From: Mesorhizobium terrae | GTDB taxonomy: Bacteria; Pseudomonadota; Alphaproteobacteria; Rhizobiales; Rhizobiaceae | DNA length: 64,000 nt | Assembly (NCBI RefSeq): GCF_008727715.1 | Contig: NZ_CP044218.1 | Location: 2,559,501-2,623,500 of the forward strand | Direction of reading: 5' to 3' | In this document: positions 25,197 to 34,005 of the stretch, in pieces | How the letters are laid out: each line of letters opens with the position of its first letter | How positions within the stretch are numbered: position 1 is the stretch's first letter | Notes under the pieces: generated by a model | Told to the model about the DNA's origin: nothing | Databases searched by the model: none | What the model saw: only the letters and a program-made list of their open reading frames with translations | Made by a program: the position numbers and the translations under genes

Positions 25197-25388
25197 TCAG
25201 CGCTGATGCTGGGCGCGGCTTTCCTGCGCGTCGAGCCGCTCCAGAAGCGTGCGGAGCGGTTCGGGAATCTCGTTCACGACCCTGAAGGCCGGCAGCGCAT
25301 GCAGGAAACGCTGCGTCGAACGGTCCGTGAACTGCCGCCTGATCTGGGTCGTCAGCTGGTCGCGTTTGGCTGCGTTGGTGCGTGGCAT
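25197..25388 (-). CDS. Small conserved hypothetical protein (NepR-like motif?)
   Basis: A 63-residue basic protein. The N-terminal half (QIRRQFTDRSTQRFLHALP) looks helical. The C-terminal half, VVNEIPEPLRTLLERLDAQE, resembles the helix-turn-helix segment of NepR anti-sigma factors (pattern VxxEPVPxxLxxLLxxLD). A true NepR normally sits beside phyR and ecfG, which are absent, so this is only a hint. The ATG at 25388 lies directly below a RIME repeat. Coding potential is supported by length and composition; no family is assigned firmly. Confidence 0.55.
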   Translation of the reverse strand: MPRTNAAKRDQLTTQIRRQFTDRSTQRFLHALPAFRVVNEIPEPLRTLLERLDAQESRAQHQR

Positions 25389-25400
25389 GGTCTCAAATCC

Positions 25401-25508
25401 CTAAAGCGCCGCGCGTCCAATTGGACGTGCAAAGGACGCTCTAACACTTTGTATCTGCTGCATCGTGCCTACCGAAAATCGATTCCGATTTTCTGGCCGA
25501 TGCAGTAG
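25401..25508. repeat. RIME-type element (108 bp), copy 1
   Basis: The 108-bp element has two palindromes. The first is CGCGCGTCCAATTGGACGTG; the second pairs CGAAAATCGATTCC with its complement before ending in GATGCAGTAG. Copies at 52258-52365 (reverse) and 53416-53522 share the AAAGGACGCTCTA centre. Size and structure fit the rhizobial intergenic mosaic element RIME1. Confidence 0.85.
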
Positions 25509-25588
25509 TCGACCTTGAAACTTCCCCGCCACTGAATCGTTCCTGGACAGCGACAATTTGGCAAGCGCCGAACGGGAATAGGGTAAAA

Positions 25589-25617
25589 TTTGACTTAAAT
25601 CGTCGTATCCCCCGATA
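25589..25617 (+). promoter_or_regulatory. Possible heat-shock (RpoH) promoter for grpE
   Basis: TTTGAC (25589-25594) and CCCCCGATA (25609-25617) are 14 bases apart. The C-rich -10 resembles RpoH promoters, which often drive grpE. The match is partial. Confidence 0.35.
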
Positions 25618-25718
25618 CCCGGCCTGCCGGCGCGTTCGGTCTTTGCCCTTGATTTTTCAGCGGCAAACCTCGATATCGGGCACAAATCCAGAACCAATCG
25701 ACATGACGGGAAACGGCG

Positions 25719-26348
25719 ATGAGCGACCAGGCAAAAGACCAACGCGCGCCTGAGGATATTGAGGCGGCGGAAGCCGAGGCGGAACGCACCGAAGGCGGCG
25801 TCGAAGGCGACTATGAAGCCCTGGTGCGCCTCATCAAGGAAAACGAAGAGCTGAAGGACCGGGCGCTGCGCACCGCGGCCGAGATGGAGAACCTGCGCCG
25901 GCGCACCGCGCGCGACGTGCAGGATGCGCGCAGCTATGCGATCGCCAATTTCGCGCGCGACATGCTGTCGGTTTCCGACAATCTCGCCCGCACGCTGGAA
26001 GCGATCCCGGCGGAAGCCAAGGCCTCCGGCGATGCCGGGTTCAAGGCGCTGATCGAAGGCGTCGACATCACCGAGCGCGCCATGCTCGGCGCGCTGGAAC
26101 GCCACGGGGTCAAGAGGCTGGAGCCGCAGGGCGAAAAGTTCGACCCGAACTTCCACCAGGCGATGTTCGAAGTGCCGAACCCGGCCGTGCCGGCCAACAC
26201 CGTCGTGCAGGTGGTGCAGCCGGGTTATTCGATCGGCGAACGCGTGCTGCGTCCGGCCATGGTCGGCGTGTCCAAGGGCGGCCCCAAGCTGGTCGCCGAG
26301 CCGACCGAACCGGGCCCGGTCAATGAGCAGGCCGAGAAGGATGCTTGA
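25719..26348 (+). CDS. grpE: Nucleotide exchange factor GrpE
   Basis: A 209-residue GrpE, the cytoplasmic nucleotide exchange factor that releases ADP from DnaK. An acidic N-terminus and long coiled coil (about 30-100: [20 protein letters not shown]) precede the beta-wing domain, which contains [20 protein letters not shown] and ends with the conserved [12 protein letters not shown]. Length fits the family. In many alphaproteobacteria hrcA precedes grpE; here a RIME repeat and a small ORF do instead. A C-rich -10 motif upstream may be an RpoH promoter. The 3' side is a 7-bp tandem repeat tract. Confidence 0.96.
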   Translation: MSDQAKDQRAPEDIEAAEAEAERTEGGVEGDYEALVRLIKENEELKDRALRTAAEMENLRRRTARDVQDARSYAIANFARDMLSVSDNLARTLEAIPAEAKASGDAGFKALIEGVDITERAMLGALERHGVKRLEPQGEKFDPNFHQAMFEVPNPAVPANTVVQVVQPGYSIGERVLRPAMVGVSKGGPKLVAEPTEPGPVNEQAEKDA

Positions 26349-26360
26349 TCAGGCATAATT

Positions 26361-26532
26361 GGCAGTCGGCAATCGGCAGTCGGAACAAGCGGTAGGCATT
26401 GATTTCCGCCTGTCGGGGCGGGGCGCTTGCGTCGGCTCAGCATCGCGGTATGTTTTTCCGACTGCCGACTGCCGACTGCCGACTGCCGACTGCCGACTGC
26501 CGACTGCCGACTGCCGACTGCCGACTGCCGAC
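26361..26532. repeat. 7-bp tandem repeat tract with inverted half
   Basis: CCGACTG repeats about 10.7 times without error from 26458 to 26532. About 75 bases upstream, 26361-26383 carries the reverse complement (GGCAGTCGG twice, separated by CAAT). Transcript from this region could fold into a long hairpin. Because 7 is not a multiple of 3, every frame reads a heptapeptide repeat such as DCRLPTA, but no start codon or ribosome site supports translation of the tract. Copy number is likely to vary between strains. Confidence 0.9.
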
Positions 26533-26555
26533 CTCATCTAATCCGCCGGCTCCCG

Positions 26556-27188
26556 ATGCCCATCATCACTTTCATCGACTATGCCGGCGTCGCGGTGTTC
26601 GCGGCGACCGGGGCATTGGCGGCCTCGCGCAAGCAACTCGACATCGTCGGCTTCGTTTTCCTGGCGGCGGTGACCGGGGTCGGCGGCGGCACCTTCCGCG
26701 ACCTCATTCTCGGTGTGCCGGTGTTCTGGATCGGCAACCGCGACTATGTGCTGATCTGCACGCTGGTCGCCCTGGTCGTGTTCTTCGGCGCGCACCGGGT
26801 CGAGTCCCGCTACAAGCTGCTTCTGTGGCTGGATGCGATCGGCCTTGCCGTCTTTGCCGTGATGGGCGCCGCCAAGGGCATGGCGATCACCGGCTCACCG
26901 GCGGTGTCGATCGTCATGGGCATGCTGACGGCGTGTTTCGGCGGCATCCTGCGCGATCTTTTGGCCGGTGAGCCCTCGGTGCTGCTCAGGCCGGAAGTCT
27001 ATGTGACGGCGGCGATCGTCGGCGCCTGTGTCTACACAGCCTGCGACCTCATCCTCCTGCCAGCGCAGATTTCCTATCCCGCCGGTTTCCTGGCGGCGCT
27101 CGCGATCCGTGGCGGCGCGCTGAAGTTCGGCTGGTCGTTTCCACCCTATAAGAGCCGGCCGGGGCGGCGCCCGGAAGACATTCCGTAG
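26556..27188 (+). CDS. TRIC-type/UPF0126 inner-membrane channel protein
   Basis: A 210-residue membrane protein with seven predicted helices and two repeats of the UPF0126 (YadS/YicG, TRIC-like) domain. Each repeat carries the Gly-rich motif seen here as TGVGGGTFRDLILG (about 40) and FGGILRDLLAGEPSVLL (about 125). Bacterial TRIC homologues form trimeric cation channels; YicG has been linked to glycine uptake, so the exact ion or solute is open. The ATG at 26556 has no clear Shine-Dalgarno site and sits 24 bases after the tandem-repeat tract, which may influence its translation. Confidence 0.9.
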   Translation: MPIITFIDYAGVAVFAATGALAASRKQLDIVGFVFLAAVTGVGGGTFRDLILGVPVFWIGNRDYVLICTLVALVVFFGAHRVESRYKLLLWLDAIGLAVFAVMGAAKGMAITGSPAVSIVMGMLTACFGGILRDLLAGEPSVLLRPEVYVTAAIVGACVYTACDLILLPAQISYPAGFLAALAIRGGALKFGWSFPPYKSRPGRRPEDIP

Positions 27189-27252
27189 GCGAAGCGCTCC
27201 TTCTCCCGCAAGGAGCAAGGAAAGGTCGCGGCTGCGCGGCGATGCCGGCTGA

Positions 27253-27627
27253 TCAGGGCGCTTCCGATGTCTTTTCCCGCCCGGCCAGCCAGGCCTTGGC
27301 CTGCGTCTTCGTTGCCCGGCTCAGCCAGCTGCGCTCGAGGCGATGGCGCAGCTCGTCGTCGGAGATGACATCCATGCGCATCAGCAGCGCCGGCCAGCCC
27401 TTGTAGTGGTCGGTCTCGAAATAGAGGTCGGGTGCCGCTTCCAGCAACATCTGCTTCTCGTCGAGCGGGCACATCAGCACCGCCGTTTGCCCGTCCTTGA
27501 CGCGGGTGAGCAGCTTCTTGCCGGCCTTCAGCGCCGGCGTGCCGTAGGAGGTGGTCTCGACGATATCGGGCAGGCCGCGCGCGGCATCTTTCAATCGCTG
27601 GAAAACGGCAAGCAGGCCTGTTTCCAT
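27253..27627 (-). CDS. MmcQ/YjbR family protein
   Basis: A 124-residue MmcQ/YjbR-like DNA-binding-fold protein (DUF419). Family signs are IVETTSYGTPALKAGKKLL, CPLDEKQMLLEAAPDLYFET and HYKGWPALLMRMD. The fold resembles phage MotA C-terminal domains; no function is established. The ATG at 27627 lies nine bases downstream of the olsB stop codon on the same strand, so the two are probably co-transcribed under the Pho box upstream of olsB. The start choice rests on METGLLAVFQRLKD, which fits family length. Confidence 0.85.
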   Translation of the reverse strand: METGLLAVFQRLKDAARGLPDIVETTSYGTPALKAGKKLLTRVKDGQTAVLMCPLDEKQMLLEAAPDLYFETDHYKGWPALLMRMDVISDDELRHRLERSWLSRATKTQAKAWLAGREKTSEAP

Positions 27628-27635
27628 GGCTTTTG

Positions 27636-28520
27636 CTAGGCGGCGAAACGCTGCCCTTCGCCGCCGTAATAATTCACGTAGCGGGCGCCGATTTCGCGGA
27701 CGGGCAGCACGATGAAGATGTCGACGGTCTTGAAGTCGTGGTCGATGACGCAGCCGTCGCCGATGCGGGCGCCGACCCTGAGATAACCCTTGACCAGCGG
27801 CGGCATGGCCGCGATCGCCGCCTTGGCGCTGACCGCCTCGATCGGCATCAGGTCCATCGAGCAATAGCGGCCGGCATTGGCGCTGATGTCCCAGGCCGGG
27901 GTGGTGCGGCAGTGATGCGCCAGATAGGTCAGCGCCTCGGCATGCGCCGCCGGCACGGTGCCGTGGAAGGAGGCGCAGCCGGTCAGAACGCCGATGTCGT
28001 AATGGGTGAAATAGGCCCACAGGCCCTGCCACAGCGCCTCGATGGTGCGCTTGGAGCGGTATTCAGGCAGAACGCAGGAGCGGCCGAGTTCCAGGAAACG
28101 CTGGCCGGGATGCCTGGCGATCAGCCGCCTGAGCTCGAATTCGTCCTCGGAATAGAAACCGCCGGCGCGCACCGCCGTCTCCTGGCGCAGCAGCCGGTAG
28201 GTGCCGACGATGCGGCGATGGTCGGGACCGGGAAGGGTGTTGTCGAACACGAGCAGATGGTCGCAGACCGGATCGAAACGGTCGGCGTCGCGGCGTTCCA
28301 AAGACTGCAGGCGGCTCTTGCGAGCGCCAAGCTCGTCATAGAAAACGCGGTAGCGGATTTCCTGCGCGGCGGCGATTTCGGCTTCGTCGCGGGCCAGCCT
28401 GACTTCGAGGCTGCCGATCTTGCCCAGGGTGCCGGTGATCGATTCGATCGTCCTCATCCTCTGGATAGCGGTGCCCCCGGTGTTTCCCTGCATCTCACCT
28501 TGCGGCATCGCTGTATGCAC
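27636..28520 (-). CDS. olsB: L-ornithine N(alpha)-acyltransferase (ornithine lipid synthesis)
   Basis: A 294-residue OlsB-type acyltransferase that joins a 3-hydroxyacyl chain from acyl-ACP to ornithine, the first step to lyso-ornithine lipid. GNAT-like conserved segments include IRYRVFYDELGARKS, RIVGTYRLLR, FLELGRSCVLPEYRSKRTIE and VLTGCASFHGT. Length matches Sinorhizobium OlsB (about 296). The start is a GTG at 28520 with GGAG eight bases upstream. A Pho box (28572-28589) lies 52 bases upstream, in line with the phosphate-starvation induction known for rhizobial olsB. olsA is not in the window. MmcQ follows directly. Confidence 0.93.
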   Translation of the reverse strand: MHTAMPQGEMQGNTGGTAIQRMRTIESITGTLGKIGSLEVRLARDEAEIAAAQEIRYRVFYDELGARKSRLQSLERRDADRFDPVCDHLLVFDNTLPGPDHRRIVGTYRLLRQETAVRAGGFYSEDEFELRRLIARHPGQRFLELGRSCVLPEYRSKRTIEALWQGLWAYFTHYDIGVLTGCASFHGTVPAAHAEALTYLAHHCRTTPAWDISANAGRYCSMDLMPIEAVSAKAAIAAMPPLVKGYLRVGARIGDGCVIDHDFKTVDIFIVLPVREIGARYVNYYGGEGQRFAA

Positions 28521-28571
28521 GAGTGATTCTCCTTCGAGCCATCCCTCTTGGCGTCGGGATACGATGTAGGT

Positions 28572-28589
28572 GCTACAGGATTGTGACAG
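28572..28589 (-). promoter_or_regulatory. Pho box (PhoB binding site)
   Basis: On the minus strand CTGTCAC-AATC-CTGTAGC matches two CTGTCAT heptamers separated by four bases at 11 of 14 positions. It lies 52 bases upstream of the olsB start. Confidence 0.65.
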
Positions 28590-28675
28590 TACCGTGATAC
28601 ATAGTGAGGAGCAAGGGGAAGAGCGCAGCTCATCACCTGCCTAGCCGGCTTACCTAGGGGCAGAACAGGCCGCAA

Positions 28676-30967
28676 TCACGCGGCAATCTGGCTTTCCACC
28701 GCGTGTACCAAAGCCTGTGGATCGAGCGGTTTGGTGACGAAACCGGAGGCGCCGTGGGCAAGAACGGCGTGTCGGGTTTTTTCCTGGCTGTCGGCCGACA
28801 GCACCATGATCGGCACCGGCGCGACGCCGGTGGCTTCCTCGTGGCGGCGAATCGCGGCGATGGCGTCCATGCCGTCCATCAGCGGCATGTGCAGGTCCAT
28901 CAGCACCACGTCGTAACGCCTGGCGGCGCTTTCGGTGGCAATGGCGTCGACCGCGGCCTTGCCGTTGTTGACGATATCGACCCGATGGCCGGCCTTCTGC
29001 AAGCTGGCGCGGGCGAGCATGGCATTGATGTCGTTGTCCTCGGCGATCAGCACCGACAGGCTGCCATTGCCGTGCGTGCGTGCGAGCGCCTGCGGTGTCT
29101 TGTCCGGGCCGGGCAGAGGCCCGCCGACCGCGGCCTTGCCGGCCAGCAGCACGCGCAGCAGGGTTTCGCCGCGCACCGGCCGCGCCAGGAAGGTGGCATA
29201 GCCGGCGGCGCGGAACTCGACCAGGGCGCCGCGGTCGGACGGCGCGATCAGCGTCACCGCCTCGCAGGCCATGAAGCCGGTCTGGCGCAGGCGTTTCAAG
29301 ACGCGGCAGTCGCTGTCTTCCAGCCGGGCGTCGACGAGCAGCAGGTTGCAGAAGCCGGCGAAGGGCAGCGCCTGAGCGGCATTGGCGACGATTTCGGCGT
29401 GGCCGCCATGGGCGCGGATGGTGCGGGCGATGGCCTCGGCCTCGACTGTATTTTCCGAAACGATGACGGCGTGACGCTCCGCCAGGGCGTTCGTCCTGTC
29501 TTCCGGCGGCTCGATCGCGGCCCGCGCCGGCAGTTCGAAGATGAATTCCGAGCCCTCGCCGGGGGCGCTCGAGACCGTGATCGTGCCGTTCATCGCCGCC
29601 ACCAGCCGCCTGGAGATGGCAAGCCCCAGCCCGGCGCCGCCGTGCTTGCGCGTCGACGTGCCGTCGGCCTGCTCGAAATCCTCGAAGATGCGGTCCATGT
29701 CGGCTTCGCTGAGGCCGGGACCGGTGTCGGTGATCGAGAAGCGTACGCGGTCGCCGTCGTCGCCGCGGCGGCGCGAAACGCTGACCAGCACGCCGCCCGC
29801 TTCGGTGAATTTAACGGCATTGCCGATGAGGTTGAGCAGCACCTGCCGCACCCGTCCGGGGTCGGCGGTGATGATCTGCGGCACGTCCGGTTCGACATGG
29901 CAGGCAAGGCCAATGCCCTTGCCGAAGGCGCGGGCGGCCAGGAGTTCGACGACATTGTCGGCGATCTCGCGCGGCGACATCGGCTGCGGTTCGGGCGCGA
30001 AACGGCCGGCCTCGATCTTGGAATAGTCGAGCAGGTCCTCGATCAGCGCCAGCAGCGCGCTGGCCGAGGTGGAGACGGCACCGACATAGGTGCGCTGCTC
30101 GGGCGTCAGCCTGGTGTCGGCGAGCAGCTTGGCCATGCCCATGATGCCGTTCATCGGCGTGCGGATCTCGTGGCTGACGGTGGCGAGAAAGCGCGATTTC
30201 GCCTGGCTGGCATATTCGGCGCGCTCGCGGGCGTTGATCAGCGAGGATTCGGCCTGCTTGCGGGCGGTGATGTCGCGCGCGATTGCCCGGTGCGAGACCT
30301 CGGCGCTGTCCTTGTCGCGCATCGACAGTTCGATCCACGAGAACCAGCGCGGCCCATTAGGCGTGCGGATGGCGACGTCGGTCGAGCTCAGGCAGTCGCG
30401 GTCGGAAAAGGCGGCGTCGGGCACGACGCCGATGTCGATGCCGAGTTCGGCCAGCGTCATGCCGGCCAGATCGAAGCGGTCGTGACCGACCAGTTCGGCA
30501 AAGACCCGGTTGGCGTAGACGATGCGGCCGTCGCGGTCGCGATGGACGACGAGGTCGCCGAGAGCATCGATCAGGCCGCGAAAGCGCTCTTCGCTTTCCT
30601 GCATCTCCCACATGCGGTCGGCCATGATCTCGATTTCGGCGCGGCTGCGGGCCGCGTTGTCGTCGAGGATGGAGGCGATGTTCTGCTCCTTGCGCTGCGT
30701 GCGCATGAACAGGGCAAGTCCGGCGAGGCCCGTCGCCAGCATGCCAAGGGCGATGAAGGGCGGCGCGCCGGTCAGTTCGGACAGGCCGGCAAGGACGACG
30801 AGCATGACGATGATGGCGAAGGGCAGGCCTTCGTGCAGCGTCCTGTCCGGAAGTTTCGGCGCCAATGGCGGGGTTTGCGCCAGCACACGGCGCGCGGCGG
30901 CAGGTTCGGCGGCCTCGTCGGCGCGCTTCTCCACCACCCGTCTTGCAGCAGTCTTGTCCCCGATCAT
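28676..30967 (-). CDS. Hybrid sensor histidine kinase/response regulator
   Basis: A 763-residue inner-membrane hybrid kinase. Two membrane helices (about 48-88) are followed by a PAS domain (about 125-245, [20 protein letters not shown]). A HisKA domain carries the phospho-acceptor His in [10 protein letters not shown] (about 266), and a HATPase has N-box NLIGNAVKF and G-box [15 protein letters not shown] degenerate receiver (about 500-610, [10 protein letters not shown]) precedes a complete receiver (about 640-760) with the phospho-acceptor Asp in [12 protein letters not shown]. No cognate regulator is adjacent. The signal is unknown. It is an orphan between olsB and the HxlR gene. Confidence 0.93.
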   Translation of the reverse strand: MIGDKTAARRVVEKRADEAAEPAAARRVLAQTPPLAPKLPDRTLHEGLPFAIIVMLVVLAGLSELTGAPPFIALGMLATGLAGLALFMRTQRKEQNIASILDDNAARSRAEIEIMADRMWEMQESEERFRGLIDALGDLVVHRDRDGRIVYANRVFAELVGHDRFDLAGMTLAELGIDIGVVPDAAFSDRDCLSSTDVAIRTPNGPRWFSWIELSMRDKDSAEVSHRAIARDITARKQAESSLINARERAEYASQAKSRFLATVSHEIRTPMNGIMGMAKLLADTRLTPEQRTYVGAVSTSASALLALIEDLLDYSKIEAGRFAPEPQPMSPREIADNVVELLAARAFGKGIGLACHVEPDVPQIITADPGRVRQVLLNLIGNAVKFTEAGGVLVSVSRRRGDDGDRVRFSITDTGPGLSEADMDRIFEDFEQADGTSTRKHGGAGLGLAISRRLVAAMNGTITVSSAPGEGSEFIFELPARAAIEPPEDRTNALAERHAVIVSENTVEAEAIARTIRAHGGHAEIVANAAQALPFAGFCNLLLVDARLEDSDCRVLKRLRQTGFMACEAVTLIAPSDRGALVEFRAAGYATFLARPVRGETLLRVLLAGKAAVGGPLPGPDKTPQALARTHGNGSLSVLIAEDNDINAMLARASLQKAGHRVDIVNNGKAAVDAIATESAARRYDVVLMDLHMPLMDGMDAIAAIRRHEEATGVAPVPIMVLSADSQEKTRHAVLAHGASGFVTKPLDPQALVHAVESQIAA

Positions 30968-31068
30968 GCAGCTATCTTAGCCACAGATAAATTATGGAAG
31001 GCTGCGCCGGACTGTTCGAATTTTAGCAATCGCGCGGATTTTTGGGCTGGCGCCCGGCAAGCGCGAAA

Positions 31069-31482
31069 TTACTGCCCGGCATCGTCGTAAAGGCGTCGGC
31101 TTTGCTCGATGCGGGGCAAGTTGTCCCTGATCCAAAAGTTCAGGCCCTCGAGGGCGGACAATACGCCGATACCCATCTCGGTCAGCTCATATTCCACGCG
31201 CGGCGGCACCTCGGGAAAATAGTGGCGCAGCACAAGGCCATCCCGTTCCAGATTGCGCAGCGTAAGCGTCAGCATGCGCTGGGTAATTCCGTCGACTTCG
31301 CCCTTGAGCGCTGAGAAGCGGAGCCTGCTCCCAGGCGCGAGCGAGAGGCGCCAGATGACCTGGACAGTCCATTTGTCGCCGAGCCGCGTGCAGATTCCAT
31401 TCGACGGATACGGCTTGAAGTGGCGTTCACTCTCCGCAACCCCGTCGGACCTGCCCTGGATCGGTTTGTCCAAGCGTATCAT
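31069..31482 (-). CDS. HxlR-family transcriptional regulator
   Basis: A 137-residue winged-helix regulator of the HxlR family. The conserved GDKWTVQVIWRLSLAPGSRL opening and the wing GLVLRHYFPEVPPRVEYELT are diagnostic. HxlR proteins typically control the divergent neighbouring gene; here that is an NmrA-like reductase 90 bases away, so redox or electrophile sensing is plausible. A single Cys upstream of GDKW (ICTRLGDKW) sits where several HxlR members sense thiol stress, which would support this, but it is inference. Confidence 0.9.
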   Translation of the reverse strand: MIRLDKPIQGRSDGVAESERHFKPYPSNGICTRLGDKWTVQVIWRLSLAPGSRLRFSALKGEVDGITQRMLTLTLRNLERDGLVLRHYFPEVPPRVEYELTEMGIGVLSALEGLNFWIRDNLPRIEQSRRLYDDAGQ

Positions 31483-31572
31483 CCTTGTGCCCTAGGCTGG
31501 AAAATGTGCCGTCTTCCAGCAGCGTTCCCGCAGTATATATGGATAGCCCTTGTTCAACACGAGGGTTCCCGA

Positions 31573-32460
31573 ATGACGAATGGCAAGCTTCCAATCCTGG
31601 TGTTCGGCGCAACGGGCCGGCAGGGAGGGTCGGTCGTCGAGGCCCTGTTGCGGGCACGATGGCCTGTTCGGGCGTTTGTGCGGGACGCAGGAGCGCCAAA
31701 GTCGATGGCGCTTCATGATGCCGGTGTCGAACTCGTGCAGGGATCGTTCGATGACACCGCAGCGATCCGTGCCGCGATGAGGGGCACCTATGGCGTCTTC
31801 AGCGTGTTGCCGGGCAATCTGGTGGAGGAAGGAGAGGTGCGCGCCGGAAGCGCGATCGCGGACTTGGCAGTCGAGAGCGGCGTTGCGCACTTTGTCTATT
31901 CCTCGGGCGCCAGCGCGGGCGAGAAGCTGACGGGTGTGGCGCGTTTCGACGCCAAACCGCGCATCGAGGCGCATATCCGCGGCCTGCCGATCACCGCAAC
32001 CATCATCAGGCCCATGATCTTCATGGAGATGCTGGTGAGACCCGGGTTCGGGCTGGACGAGGGGCGCTACACATTTTTCCTCAGACCGGACCAATCGATG
32101 CAGCTCATCGCCGTGGAAGACATCGGCAAGTTCGTGGCCGCTGTTTTCGCCGACAAGACGCGGTTCGGCGGCAAGACACTAAAGATCGCGGGCGACAGCA
32201 TTACCGGCAATGATCTGGAGGCCATCTTTACGCAAGCCGCGGGCCGACCGATCGCCTATGGGCGCTTTTCCGAAGAGGTTCTCTCAGCCAATCCAGATCT
32301 TGGGCACATGGCCGCGGGCCTGGACGCGGGGCCGCTTGCGGATCACGTCGACCTGAACGTCATGCGTGCGATCAACCCGGAAGTTCTCTCGTTCCGGTCC
32401 TGGTTTTCCGGGAGCGGACGCAAGACCTTTGACGAAATCCTCAGGCAGGCAGCAGGCTGA
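31573..32460 (+). CDS. NmrA-like NAD(P)-binding protein
   Basis: A 295-residue atypical short-chain dehydrogenase of the NmrA/HSCARG group. The Rossmann motif VFGATGRQGGSVVEALL is intact; the usual catalytic YxxxK is not evident, as is normal for NmrA redox sensors. Further motifs are VRAFVRDAG and HFVYSSGASAGE. It may sense the NADP(H) ratio or act as a quinone/atypical reductase. The ATG at 31573 has a GAGGG ribosome site; the frame is open upstream. Divergent from and probably regulated by the HxlR protein. Confidence 0.88.
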   Translation: MTNGKLPILVFGATGRQGGSVVEALLRARWPVRAFVRDAGAPKSMALHDAGVELVQGSFDDTAAIRAAMRGTYGVFSVLPGNLVEEGEVRAGSAIADLAVESGVAHFVYSSGASAGEKLTGVARFDAKPRIEAHIRGLPITATIIRPMIFMEMLVRPGFGLDEGRYTFFLRPDQSMQLIAVEDIGKFVAAVFADKTRFGGKTLKIAGDSITGNDLEAIFTQAAGRPIAYGRFSEEVLSANPDLGHMAAGLDAGPLADHVDLNVMRAINPEVLSFRSWFSGSGRKTFDEILRQAAG

Positions 32461-32478
32461 ACCGGTCCAACGGACGCG

Positions 32479-33468
32479 CTACATATCCACCACGACACGC
32501 CCGCGAATCTTGCCGTCGACGATGTCGGTGGCGGCGGCGACGATGCCGTCGAAGCCGATGGTGGTGGACAGCGCCTTGAGCTTGGCCAGGTCCAGGTCGC
32601 GGCCGATGCGTTGCCACGCCTGCCGGCGGATTTCGCGGGGCGCCATGACGGAATCGATGCCGAGCAGGGAGACGCCGCGCAGGATGAAGGGCGCGACCGA
32701 CGAAGGCAGGTCCATGCCGCCGGCGAGGCCGCAGGCGGCGACCGCGCCGCCATAGGCGGTCATCGACAGGACATTGGCGAGCGTGGTGGAGCCGACGGCG
32801 TCGATGCCGCCCGCCCAGCGCTCCTTGGCGAGCGGCTTGACCGCTCCGGTCAGCTCGTCGCGGGCGATGATTTCGGCCGCGCCCAGCTCGCGGAGATAGG
32901 CTTCTTCCTGAGGGCGGCCGGTCGAGGCGACGACGTGGTAGCCGAGTTTGGAGAGGATCGCGACGGCAACGGAACCGACACCGCCGGCGGCACCCGTGAC
33001 GATGACGGGACCGCGTTGCGGGGTAATGCCGTGGCGTTCCAGCGCCATCACCGAAAGCATCGCCGTGTAGCCGGCGGTCCCGACCGCCATCGCATCATGC
33101 GCCGACATGCCGTCCGGCAGCGGCACCAGCCACTCGCCCTTGACGCGGGCGCGCCCGGCATAGGCGCCGTAGTGGGTTTCGCCGACGCCCCAGCCGTTGA
33201 GGATGACATGATCGCCCTTGCGCCATTCGTCATGGTCGGAAGACAGCACCGTGCCGGCGAAGTCGATGCCGGGCACCAGCGGCCAGCGGCGCACCACGGG
33301 CGCCTTGCCGGTGATCGCCAGCCCGTCCTTGTAGTTCACCGTGGTCGCCTCGACCGCGACGGTGACGTCACCGTCCATCAGGTCGGTCTCGGTCATTTCG
33401 GTCACCGCGACGGACTGCTTCTTGTCGTCGTCGCGCGAGATCAGGATGGCTTTGAAAGTGTCCGGCAC
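32479..33468 (-). CDS. acuI: Acrylyl-CoA reductase-like quinone oxidoreductase (YhdH/AcuI)
   Basis: A 329-residue zinc-independent medium-chain reductase of the YhdH/AcuI group. N-terminal [20 protein letters not shown] and PGIDFAGTV, the NADP-binding [19 protein letters not shown] (about 155) and the [21 protein letters not shown] segment are typical. AcuI-type enzymes reduce toxic acryloyl-CoA to propionyl-CoA; YhdH proteins in other bacteria have unproven quinone substrates, so the substrate is inferred. It ends head-on to the NmrA gene and is followed upstream by lspA on the same strand, with a 54-base gap. Confidence 0.9.
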   Translation of the reverse strand: MPDTFKAILISRDDDKKQSVAVTEMTETDLMDGDVTVAVEATTVNYKDGLAITGKAPVVRRWPLVPGIDFAGTVLSSDHDEWRKGDHVILNGWGVGETHYGAYAGRARVKGEWLVPLPDGMSAHDAMAVGTAGYTAMLSVMALERHGITPQRGPVIVTGAAGGVGSVAVAILSKLGYHVVASTGRPQEEAYLRELGAAEIIARDELTGAVKPLAKERWAGGIDAVGSTTLANVLSMTAYGGAVAACGLAGGMDLPSSVAPFILRGVSLLGIDSVMAPREIRRQAWQRIGRDLDLAKLKALSTTIGFDGIVAAATDIVDGKIRGRVVVDM

Positions 33469-33522
33469 TGGCTTCTCCCCGATCGCGGAACGAGGGGCAG
33501 GCTACTTCGAAATCGACCCCGG

Positions 33523-34005
33523 TCAATCGTCCGAAGGTCGCGGTTGCCTGCGCCAGGTGATGAATTCGTCGAGCACGACGGCGGCGGCGCCGACCGAGAT
33601 AAAGACATCGGCCAGGTTGAAAACGGCGAAGGACCAGACCGGCGTGTGGAACAGGATGTAGTCGATGACGTGACCGTAGACGGTGCGGTCGATGACATTG
33701 CCCAGCGCGCCGCCGACGATGAAAGCGAAGCCGATGCGGGCGAGAACCTGGTTCGGCGGGGTCTTCACCGCCAGATAGAGCACGAAGGCGACGACGGCCG
33801 CCGCCACCGCGATCAGGCCGGTGTCGCTCAAGGACGAGAACATCGAAAAGGCGATGCCGGTGTTGTAGGTGCGAAACAGCGCCAGGAACGGCACCAGGTC
33901 GATCTTTTCCTGGAAGGGCAGGCCGGTTTCGACCAGCTGCTTGATCCATTGGTCGAGCGCGATGGCGACGATGGTCAGCACGGCATAAGGCGTCAGCGAT
34001 TTCAG
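33523..34005 (-). CDS. lspA: Lipoprotein signal peptidase (probable CTG start)
   Basis: A 160-residue signal peptidase II, the aspartic inner-membrane protease that cleaves prolipoproteins. Four membrane helices and the active-site motifs are present: FRTYNTGIAFS, GGALGNVIDR (first Asp) and VFNLADVFISVG (second Asp). No ATG or TTG fits the N-terminus. A CTG at 34005 overlaps the methyltransferase stop codon (CTGA) and has GGAGG seven bases upstream, giving 17 residues before the first conserved Asp. The only GTG, at 33981, would truncate the first helix. A CTG start is therefore preferred, though rare. Confidence 0.92.
   Translation of the reverse strand: MKSLTPYAVLTIVAIALDQWIKQLVETGLPFQEKIDLVPFLALFRTYNTGIAFSMFSSLSDTGLIAVAAAVVAFVLYLAVKTPPNQVLARIGFAFIVGGALGNVIDRTVYGHVIDYILFHTPVWSFAVFNLADVFISVGAAAVVLDEFITWRRQPRPSDD

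Noticed and set aside
26458..26532. CRISPR array or coding repeat (DCRLPTA heptapeptides)
   Set aside because: The unit is 7 bp without spacers, no cas genes are present, and no start codon or ribosome site supports translation of the tract.
28703..31090. A very long open frame (about 795 codons) antisense to the hybrid histidine kinase
   Set aside because: High-GC third-position bias leaves long open frames on the opposite strand; the translation is His/Arg/Gly-rich with no domain, while the minus strand encodes a clear kinase.
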